From Glaciozyma antarctica PI12 (taxonomy: Eukaryota > Basidiomycota > Microbotryomycetes > Kriegeriales > Camptobasidiaceae): DNA of 63,785 nt. The notes below the pieces were generated by a model. That model saw only the letters and a program-made list of their open reading frames with translations, ran no database searches and was not told where the DNA came from. The stretch lies in the NCBI GenBank assembly GCA_002917775.1, contig KZ627150.1, positions 1,083,693 through 1,147,477 on the forward strand. The letters are read 5' to 3'. Position 1 is the first letter of the stretch. Each line of letters begins with the position of its first letter. The translations under genes and the position numbers were made by a program. Positions 55,675 through 63,785 of the stretch are shown in pieces.

Positions 55675-58641
55675 CTACGACGACCAGGCGACTGCTCCAT
55701 CGTTCCTCGTCCCGCCGGCGCGCGAGGCTTCCAAGGTCGCCCACGAAGGTCCCTCAGACGACGACGCGGTCGACGCGGCTCGGGCACGTCCTTTGATCGA
55801 TCCGAATCCGTTCTTGAAGGGCTTAGGCGCTGGAGGAGGTTGCGAGGTCGAGGATGTCGATGGACTGGGACCGTTGGACCAGGTCTTCGACGGCGTGAAC
55901 CTCGAGTCAGACGGCGTGGAAGGCGTGAGTCGAGGAGGATTGAACGAAGATGACGACGGGGTGGCGAGTGCAGAACTGGTCCTGCGCGCGTCGAAGGTCT
56001 CGCTTGTTGTCCGTGCTCGCTTGGCGGGTTCCGATCCCTCGACGTCTCCGGCGCTCGTTGTTCGCGATCGCGCTGGAGATGCTCGAACGTCGTTGGTAGC
56101 AGGCGTGCTAGGCAACCAGGGGAAGCTGGCTTGCGCAGGGCGACTTGCCGGCGCAGGGCGTTCTCCGTTCGATGGCGCTCGGCTCACGAGTCGCTCGTCG
56201 CTAGCGGCGTTCAGGTGCGAGCGTCGGCCTGCGTAGAGAGGTACTGGGGCGGACGTAGGTGCTGCTGAAGGAGGCGCAAAGTCTGCGGTAGCGACGTCGA
56301 CTCGGCTCCTCTTGAGGTCCGACCACTCGCCGCTTGACGAAGGCGCTTCGACGGCTCCCCACTCGACTCGACGCTTCCTTCCTGCTTCGACAGGTACGGG
56401 TGGTGGCTCGTTCGGTCGCCTCGGCTCGACGGGGTCAAAGCTCCTCTGCGCGAAGGGATCGAAGCTCCTCCGTTCGGCGACGGGCTCGAAGCCCCTCCGC
56501 TCCGCGACGAAACCAAAGCTCCCACGTTCGGTCGGCAGAGAGGCCTTCCTCATGCTCGCGACGACCGCGGCCCTCTTCGTCTCCATCGCCAGTTCCGAAG
56601 TCTTTCGATCCGCATCCTTTCTCCGCCCCGCTTCCATCTCGCTCGCCCTCCTCTCCCGCGCGCTCGCCTCCCTCCTCTCCTTCTCGCTCCAGTCGATCCA
56701 CATCTTCTTCCTCAATTCGCTCCTCACGTCTCCCCACTCGACCTTGACTTCCCCGACCGCTCGATCGTCCGTAATGATCCTCCACCTCTTCTCAAACTCC
56801 CTCCTCGCTTCCTCCGCAGCTCTCCTCGAGCGGTACGCGACGTTGGCTGAGCGCGCACCCGAGGGCGAGGCGAGCTTGTAGAGAATCGTACACTCTGGCG
56901 CGAGGGATTGCGTTGGAGGACGTTGGCGACGTGGGAGCGCGAGGTGATGGAGAGGGGAAGGTTGGCGAGGAAGAAGGTCGTGGGGGTGTTGAGGAGGTCA
57001 GAGGGAAGGACGTCGTTGAGAGGTGCGGTGGACGAGAGCGGAGGAGAGGGGGCGCGAGCGCGGCTCATGGCAGGTGGGGAGGAGCGTCGAGGAGCGTCGT
57101 TGTGTCGTGGAGGAGATTGCTGGCGGAGAGGAGAGGGTCGACGGTAGCGTTCTTTCGGGCGAGAAGAGGTACTGGGATAGGTCGGGGCGGGTAGGTTGGG
57201 GTAGACCGGTGCGCGAGGTGCTGGACGAGGTTGAGTTGGCCGAGGCGAAGCTGAACGTCGCGGTTCCGGTGCCTGAGCTTGTGCGGTAGCGAGCGAAGCA
57301 GCGACCACTGCTGGCTCGGCATTCTGACGTTCCCAGTCTCTTGAGCGGCGGGTCCAGAAAATCGTTTCAGCCTCGGCGTTGAGCGCGCTGTCCTTGTCGA
57401 GCTGAACAGCTTCGTGGAACTGAACGAGAGCGAACTGAGCTGAGCTGAGCGCTTTGAGGTCGGAGAGGGAGAAGGAGAGGTCGGAGGAGTGGAAGTCGTC
57501 TTGAGGGGCTGCTGCTGAAGGAGGAGTAGGGGACCGCGGAGGCGGGGTCGACTGCCGCGATCCTGAATCAAGCGTGAGAAGATAGGAGAGTTCGTGATCC
57601 TGCACGGTGAAGGTAATCAGTGCGTGCGCAAGCTGACGACCCCCGAAGACCAACTCACGTTAATGCTCGCTGTCTCGTCCAAGGCAATCCAATCCTTTCC
57701 GCCCTCGTCACCTCTCCCGAGCATAACTAATCCTAGATCCTGCGCTGCCAGCGCGTAATCCTTGAACGCGTCGAAGCCGACGTCGCGATACAGAGTCGGG
57801 TAGGCCAGCTTGAGGCCAGCGCCGACTTGCGAACGAAGCGGACGAGACTCGCCCTCCTGATGTCGCAGGGCTAGGAAGTCGAGGAGAGGGCGAAATTGGG
57901 ACGGGGAATTCGAGTGGGGCAGCTGCTGAGGAGCAAAGGTGTGACTGCCGAGGGAAGGGATGGGCGCAGGCAAGGCAGATTGCGGCTGAGGACCGCAAGT
58001 GTTAGTTGCGACGCATCCACGTAGTCGAGGCGACGTACAGTAACAGGAAGAGAGATCCAATCTCGCCCGGCAACATCTCCACGCCCTTGATCGACAACGC
58101 CACGGTCGTACGCCCTCTGAGAGTAGGCAGCAAACGAGCTCACGCCAGCATCTCGGTAGGCGTTGGGGTACCGCTGCTTGCAGGAGCTTCCGATTGCACT
58201 CTTGAGTGGCCTCGGTATCCCTGTTCGTGCACCCTCTTCGAGGATGTTGACGAGGGGTTGGAAGACGGGGTCAACGCGCCGAGCTTGAGGTCGACTGGGG
58301 AGTTGGTGGGAAGGCGCGGGAACGGCGGAGGAAGGTGATCTGGTGCGGGTCGCTAGAGTCTTCTCCATATCCTCCCAGAAGCCCTTCGGGACGACCTCAC
58401 CGACCTGGGCTGGGACCGGGACGGCGCTCGTCGAGGCGGTGGGGTCCCTCCTGCTGCCCTCCTTCGCTGCTGCGCGTCGCTTCCACTATAGAGCTCGGGC
58501 GTTGGCAGTGATGGCCGTAGTCGATTCGTAGTTGTACTGAGTGAGGGCGAGCTGAGTGGACGAGAGCTGGGCGAGGTCCTCAAGGGCGAAGTCCAGCTCT
58601 GCAAGATGGAGAGAATCGCTCGCCGGGCTTGAGTCGGCCAT
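55675..58641 (-). CDS. QFH-family protein with two LOTUS/OST-HTH-like domains and an RRM-like segment
   Basis: Exons 58039-58641, 57659-57985 and 55675-57599 link what first looks like two genes; both introns are ordinary (53 and 59 nt) and phase 0. Order: ATG at 58641; QFH motif 1 (LSSTQLALTQYNYESTTA, 58474-58599); GFWEDMEKT; repeat 1 (VFQPLVNILEE, YPNAYRDAGVSSFAAYS, GRDWISL; 58042-58266); repeat 2 (FRPLLDFLALR, YPTLYRDVGFDAFKDYA, GKDWIAL; 57670-57898); QFH motif 2 (LSSAQFALVQFHEAVQLD); an RRM-like part (FFLANLPLSITSRSHVANVL, ARSANVAYRSRRAAEEA); an Arg/Glu helix; a Ser/Pro-rich tail. The two repeats match the LOTUS (OST-HTH) pattern known from RNA-regulating proteins. Oddities: TAG at 58488-58486 inside motif 1, flanked by homologous sequence, and a one-base frame slip at 56899-56912. 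RNA regulation is inferred. Confidence 0.65.
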
Positions 58642-59016
58642 GCCAGAAGCAAGTAACGTGGTGACCGTGGAGAGAGTAGGTCGAGGGTGGTTGCCGGAGG
58701 CTGGTGGAAGAGGAGAAAGGGCAGAGGAGACGAGTCTCTCACTCTTGTCCTCCTGCTTTCGCCTCGAACGTCTCGGACAGCTCTCCGCGCTCTGCCAGCG
58801 AGTGCCAGGTACTTGTAAGTACTGTCGTACCTCTTCAGGGAGCACTCGCCCAGCGCAACTTCTTGACGCCGTCGCCTTTCGTTCACGAGGTGCCTCCCAC
58901 ATCCATCGACGGTGACAGTGGCACGAGGAGTCCTGCGGGCACGTCAAACGAGTCTGTAATAGTAAGAGCTGTAGCTGACTAGCTCTAACCTCCTCAGGAA
59001 CGCGCGCAACGACACG
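58642..59016. other. Divergent promoter region, LOTUS/QFH gene and F-box-like paralog 2
   Basis: 375 bases between divergent ATGs (58641 minus, 59017 plus). No gene recognised. Confidence 0.4.
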
Positions 59017-60582
59017 ATGTCTTCGCAACTACGTCCCCCTCACCGCGCTTCCCTCTCGACCCTCCCTCGCGAAGTCAAGGCCCTAATCGTCGAGCAAGTG
59101 CATCTTCAGGATGTGACCAACATCCGCAGCAGGTCTTCTAGGCGCAAGCATCTGCAACTGCGGGAGGACTCGGACGTCGAGGACGACCCTTCGCGTCCCG
59201 AGTTGGACTTTGGAGAGTTCCCCGGAACGCTTAGGGAACACTACTGGGGAGGTATCGGAGGTACTAGTCTGTCCCAGACCAATTGGTAGTTCAACTCTCT
59301 TGCTGCGCCGTTCATATTTCAGGTGAGCACCGAGTGGGAGGAACGCGAACGTCCGTACTGACGAACGCCCTCAAGCACCTCGAGTCGAATCGCGTTCGCT
59401 ATCGCATCTTTCAAGAGCGAATTCTTCCTCGCAGAGGCCACCTCTTCACGACGCTCGAGTTCAAGGATGGTCCGAGGAGGGCGGAGGACTCTCTCAAGAT
59501 GCGCGAACTCGAGATCTCCCGAACGCTGGCGGTGCTGTCGGAGCTCCCCAACCTCGCTTCCGTTATTCTCGGCAGTTGCGTTGCGGACGTCTACTACTCC
59601 GGATCGCCCAAACGAGCTCAATTCGAAGGACGCCTGGCGAAGCTCCGCTTGCTGGACCTCACCTTCCGCAACTTCACCGCTCGGCAAGTCGCAGAAGCCA
59701 AGGCGCTCTTCCTCTCCGCCCACTCGATCAGCATCTTCGACATTCAGGTTACGGGATCCATCGTCCTTCGGGATACCCTCGCCTCCTGCACCAGCCTTCA
59801 ACGCGTCGCCCTCGCCTTCGCAGCCCCGACTCGCGCAGCTGGGAGGCAGCCCCTTCCTCGAGCGGATTCGGGCCTCTGGTCCAATAAGCCGCAGGAATGG
59901 AGGTCAGCGTTAACTCACCTTACGCTCGTGGTCGACGCCTTCTCCTTTCCGCGACCTCACCTTCGTCTCCCTCTTCTCCAAGTCCCTCGAGCACCTCAGC
60001 ATTCGTACCGTCGGCAGCCGCCTCTCGTCCACGACCTCAAATCCTATCTACCATTCCGACTTCCCAAGACTTACTACTCTCACCATCGACGACCCCGTCA
60101 GCGACTCCCCCTTCCTCACTTCCTTCCTCCGATCCCCCATCTCGCACCTCTCCATCTCCGCCCCCTCCACCAGCTCACCTCACGTCATGAATTTCCTCAC
60201 GAACCATTGTCTCACTCTCCGCCACCTCGTCTTCACGTCGTCGCAAAACCAGTCATTCCCGTACAAATCGGACGACGACAAGCTTTCAGCGCGCTGCGCC
60301 ACTCTCGGGATCGAGTACCTCCGACAGCTCTCTAGCCCAAGGGTAAATGGCTACGAAGGAATGGAGGTGGAGAACTGGCTGGCTTTCGAGCGGTTCGACG
60401 AGGACGGGGAGGAGGACAGGGAGTAGTATGTTGCTGAGGTCGCGAGAGAGGTTGAGAGGACGTTGGCGTGGGGAGTCGCACATGCGCAGAGGATGATGCT
60501 GCTCAAGGACGATTTGGGGATGAGGCAGTTGCTCTTGGTGCTTGGTGGGCTGCGGGTTGCGAGGAGGGATTATGAGAGGTGA
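59017..60582 (+). pseudogene. F-box-like protein, paralog 2 (disrupted)
   Basis: Paralog of the gene at 50157-51757, in opposite orientation. Exon 1 (59017-59322) opens MSSQLRPPHRASLSTLPREV and ends NSLAAPFIFQ; exon 2 (from 59376) begins HLESNRVRYRIFQERILPRR, the same intron position as in paralog 1. Leucine-rich segments follow (LAVLSELPNLASVILGS, LTHLTLVVDAFSF, LEHLSIRTVG). Three irregularities: TAG at 59287-59289, where paralog 1 has a Glu codon (WEFNFLAAP versus W-stop-FNSLAAP); a one-base slip at 59943-59950 (TCCTTTCC) before RDLTFVSLFSKSL; and TAG at 60424-60426 followed by the conserved GMRQLLLVLGGLRVARRDYE up to TGA at 60580-60582. It is either a young pseudogene or affected by draft errors. 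Confidence 0.6.
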
Positions 60583-61116
60583 TGGCGAGTACGTCATTTC
60601 GCGTTGTTCGTGCTCGAAGCTAATAACTGAGTTCTCCCAGACGCTCTGAGCGGCGCTTAACGTCGTCTCACTCGTCGGCTATCGACTTCCTCAGCTTCGT
60701 CAAGTCCTCTCCCTTTCGAACAGAACCCCTCCGTGCACCTCGCTTTCGTCCTCCGCCTTCCCCCCAGATTCAGTACCCTAGCTTCTTGTAAATTCACAGA
60801 TAGCCCAGAACTACCGCGGCGTTCAGTGCAAGGCGAGAGGAGGGTTGAGGAGGGTTGCGGAGCGAGATCTCGACCGAGTCCAGTTCGCGTCGCGCCGTGC
60901 TTTGGATCTTGCTGTTCGGGGAACACGTTCAGGCCTACTTGAGCTCCAGCTGCACTCTTTCTTGCACCCTTCTGCTCCCGTCTTTCTCCAGCTTCTTCGT
61001 GCGGCGTCTCGATTGGCCGAAGATTTCGGAGAGCAGCCCGAGAGAGAGACGCTTCACCCTCAACCAAGCGCCGCCAGCTCTTTGAAAGGGAGCAGGAGCT
61101 GTAGGCAGCACTTCCG
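60583..61116. other. Intergenic region, no gene recognised
   Basis: Between F-box-like paralog 2 and the J-protein gene, same strand. Open frames of up to 136 codons exist on the minus strand but show no features. Confidence 0.35.
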
Positions 61117-62626
61117 ATGAACAGGGAGCTCTACGCCGTCCTCGGTCCGTCCCTCCATCCTCTCCCCGACCACACCAGCTCACTTTTCTCCAGAGGTCCA
61201 CTTCAGCTGCTCCGTCCGCCCCGCTCCCTTCTCCCCATACCCCGCTAACGCCCTCACGCTAGGCAGAAGAGCTTAAGAAGAGCTACCGCCGTCTCTCCCT
61301 CGTTCACCACCCCGACAAGCAAGCCGCCGGCACTTCCTCCTCTGCCGCGTTTCAGGAGCTCAATAACGCGTATCAGACGCTCTCGGATCCGAAGAAGCGG
61401 GCAGATTATGATGCGGACAGGTTGATGCCTGCGAAAGGGAGTGGGAGGAGCGGGATGGGTCGACAGGGAGGGATGGAGAGGGGAGGGCCGATGAGAGGGA
61501 TGGAGGGGATGCTGATGAATGATCAGTTTGCGGATATGTTTAAGGGACAGTATGAGCGTAGAGGAGCCGGGGTGGGAGGGAGGGAGGTGCCGAGGAGGAA
61601 TAGGTCGGACGTGATGATGACCTCGGTCGAGGTGACGCTCGAGGAGCTGAGTGAGGGATGTACGAAGATCTTTGGGATACCGAGGGTTAGTAGGTGTGGG
61701 GGGTGCGATGGGTGAGTTGCTTGCATGGGAGGGAAGAGGTGCTGGAGCTGATGGGTCCGCGAGCGAGCAGGTTGGGCCACCGACGGGGGGCTTTGAAGAC
61801 GCAGAGCTGCAAGACCTGCACTGGGATGGTGAGTACTATCTCGTTAGCGGCGGTGCTAGCTTCAGCACGCTGATGCGCGTTCTCAGGGCCTCCTCTCTCG
61901 CGGCGGCAAGGTGTACAGGTGCTCTCTTTGCTTCGGCAGAGGAACAGTCCACCGCATTCAAGATCGGTGAGTCAGTCGTGCTCGTAGCCGTGTGGTCTAC
62001 TTACATCACCGTATTGTTGCAGCTGCCAGAGATGCGCAGGCACGGGGCTTCATCCAGAAACTCAGCTCCTCGGGTTCTTCTTCGACGGGTCCAACACCTC
62101 TGGCGAGATCTACTCCTTCCCCGGTGAAGCTGGATTGGATACCAACACCTTAGGCGTACGTCCCTCGCTCTCTGTCGCCGCCACACGCAGCTTGCTGATC
62201 CACTCGCAGCTCCCCTCCCCTCTACGCGACCTCGAAGTCCACTTCAAAATTCTCCCCCACCCCCGCTACTCCCTCGACCCTCTCCGCCCCTTCAACCTCC
62301 GCGCCCGTACCTACCTCTCCCTCACCGAGCTCCTCTTCGGCTTCTCCCGTCTCTGGCCCCTCCTGAACGGCCGGCGCGTTCGCATCACTCATAACCCGCA
62401 CGCACGGCTCTCTAAAGCCCTGATGCCGTATTGGTCGGAATTACCGTTGAGAGGATGGGGGATGATGAGTGGGGAGGGGGAGAAGGGGGATTTGGTATTG
62501 AGGATTGGGGTGAGCTTGGAGGGGGTCTTGCAGGCGGGTGCGGTGGCGGTGGCGTATTGGGCGATTAGGTGGGGGGCGAGAGGGGCGAGGAGTTTGGTAG
62601 GGAGGATGATGAGGAGACTGTTTTGA
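61117..62626 (+). CDS. Class A J-protein (DnaJ/Hsp40 co-chaperone)
   Basis: J-proteins hand unfolded clients to Hsp70 and trigger its ATPase. Exons 61117-61144, 61194-61213 (20 nt), 61263-61711, 61771-61828, 61887-61966, 62023-62155 and 62210-62626 join in an exact frame of 394 aa. The J-domain reads [20 protein letters not shown] then [10 protein letters not shown] (HPD present). A Gly/Arg/Met-rich linker follows ([14 protein letters not shown]). [13 protein letters not shown] starts the client-binding domain, which contains four zinc-binding repeats: [32 protein letters not shown]. The C-terminal domain ([22 protein letters not shown]) is divergent, and the end is a fairly hydrophobic helix ([16 protein letters not shown]) with basic residues after it, so a membrane tether or organelle form is possible. 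It is more diverged than YDJ1. Confidence 0.88.
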
Positions 62627-63785
62627 GTAGGGGAGGGAGGAATGTTGACACGTTTGAGGATTGGGAGGCGAGTGAGCGATGTGGTGAGCTTGTGCGATGG
62701 ACGTCTTCTCGGCCTGAATTTCTTCGCATCTACTCGTTCCTACTTCTGTGCCATCGTGCCAGCTTTGTACACCCGCACTCCTGCTCCGCCACGCCACGTT
62801 CGCGCCAGCAGAACAAGCGCGCTCGGCACCCCGATTTCGCTCAACCTGCGTCCAGCTGGTACTGACAGCGTCTCAATCACGTTCTTCTCTCTCTAGGACC
62901 GTTCCTCTGATTTCTGAGAGGAAACGTGGAGATCTCGCGAGGCTAGGGAGGGAGGACGCGAGGGAGGTGGGGGAGTTGAAGTCTGCTCTGAAAGCTGTGC
63001 GAGGTCACTCAGTTGAGCCAGTGAGAGAGGTGCGAGAATTTCTTGAGGTATCGAGTTGCTGTGGCAGGCGCTTTGTGATTTGGGCCTTATGTGCTTATGT
63101 CTTGCGAAGAGGAGTGCGAGAGCGAGGAGGAATGAGCTGGCGGACGAATCCGAGGCCAGTACCGCAAGTGGCGCCAATAACGAGAGTCTATCGAACGAGC
63201 TATTAGGCTTAGAAAGCTTCGTGGGAAGAAGGACGAGAAGGAACGACTGCAACAGCGAGGAGTCCACCTTGCCCGACTTGAGGAATGCTTCGGCCAGCGA
63301 GGTGAGCGGATTTGGAGATGTCGCCTCATCAGGTTCACCCAGCACTACTTTGCTCCCATGAAAGACAGAAGGAGTGGAGCAGAGAGCGAGAGGAAGAACG
63401 GCGGGATCGAATCGAAAGACGCAAAAGACGCAAGCTCAGGAAGTAGTAAAGTAGCAGCCTCAGCTCGGTGGGCTCAGCTTGACCTTCTCCTCGGCTCCCT
63501 CGACTTGAACAGCAACGACCCCAGCCCAGCAAGTGAGTGAATCCTGTACAGGGACAAGAACAGCCAGACCCTGACCAGGACGGCGGCGCAGTGTTCCGCC
63601 TCAGTACTCGCCCCAGCAGCCACGCCCTCTTCGATCGACGACCAGCCGACCTCTCTCAGCCCTCGCCCTCTCCCATCCACCCCGCTGCACCTGCGCCCGC
63701 TGTTCTCCATCTCCTACCCCGCCGCCCTCCCGCCCCATCACCCGCCCCTACTCGATCCTGAACCACCCGAAGGCGTGCGCCTGCG
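62627..63785. other. Window end: possible unfinished plus-strand gene
   Basis: On the plus strand, coding-like pieces appear from about 62905 (ERKRGDLARLGREDAREVGE, KSALKAVRGHS), 63067 (ALCDLGLMCLCLAKRSARAR, then an acidic Ser-rich part) and 63358-63540 (KDAKDASSGSSKVAASARWA, LDLLLGSLDLNSNDPSPAS). Joining them needs a 20-nt intron (63048-63067) and a frame change near 63357, so the model is weak. A leucine-rich minus-strand frame (62893-63345) overlaps and is probably its shadow. I do not call a gene. Confidence 0.25.

Noticed and set aside
58474-58530. The TAG in QFH motif 1 of the LOTUS gene as the acceptor of a 52-nt intron (GTACAACT...CTATAG).
   Set aside because: Splicing there shifts the frame away from VVPKGFWEDM and the LOTUS repeats, and the sequence it would remove aligns with the conserved motif of the paralogs.
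42745-60426. TAG as a reassigned sense codon.
   Set aside because: NDUFS1 (LPLASHA-stop) and the bZIP factor end normally at TAG, so TAG works as a stop in this genome. Local read-through, decay or errors are the remaining options.
61966-62155. An apparent frame slip between zinc fingers and C-terminal domain of the J-protein.
   Set aside because: Careful reading of exon 62023-62155 gives one continuous frame ([20 protein letters not shown]), and all exons sum to 395 codons including the stop.
62893-63345. Leucine-rich minus-strand frame of 150 codons at the window end.
   Set aside because: It mirrors coding-like plus-strand sequence, begins without exon context and matches no known protein pattern.

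Overview
The window is nuclear DNA of a fungus, most likely a basidiomycetous yeast of the Pucciniomycotina (red-yeast type, Rhodotorula/Sporobolomyces relatives). The grounds are GC-rich, gene-dense sequence with genes on both strands; protein genes cut by many ~50-65 nt introns with donors mostly GTGCGT, GTACGT or GTGAGT and CTAAC/CTGAC branch sites just before the acceptor; two intron-containing nuclear tRNA genes; and typical fungal proteins. The exact species is inference. Runs of N (4 and 16, 17762-17764, 21084-21209, 35002-35004) and several one-base frame breaks in conserved genes show that this is draft sequence.

Layout. 1-3472: 3' part of a secreted cysteine-rich repeat protein whose repeats match its exons (minus). 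5818-12787: SEN1-type RNA/DNA helicase (plus). 12966-16151: an unknown protein and an exostosin-type glycosyltransferase, divergent. 16570: tRNA-Pro. 17502-20855: two unknown proteins and a small secreted double-psi-barrel protein, with two assembly duplications next to gaps. 21450-25823: flavin monooxygenase and aldehyde dehydrogenase, divergent. 26710-30617: unknown protein and pyruvate kinase, convergent. 31269-35942: zinc-cluster protein, DLT1-like membrane protein, IST3/SNU17 splicing factor. 36530-37110: a stray copy of part of the pyruvate kinase gene and tRNA-Thr. 37301-41527: mitochondrial carrier and bZIP factor.

41635-60582 is the most unusual part. It interleaves two local gene families around two housekeeping genes. 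Family 1 (here called QFH, after a shared motif around LALVQFHE) has three members: a tandem pair at 41635-44810 and 45173-47669, and a larger gene at 55675-58641 that also carries two LOTUS/OST-HTH-like domains and an RRM-like segment. Family 2 is a pair of F-box-like genes in opposite orientation (50157-51757 minus, 59017-60582 plus). Between them lie a sugar O-acetyltransferase made of twelve tiny exons and NDUFS1, the 75-kDa subunit of respiratory complex I. Several family members contain in-frame TAG codons with homologous sequence on both sides.

61117-62626 encodes a class A J-protein. The last ~1.1 kb holds only a possible unfinished gene. Housekeeping genes (PYK, NDUFS1, SEN1, IST3, J-protein) anchor the region; the QFH/LOTUS family is the best candidate for something not yet described.
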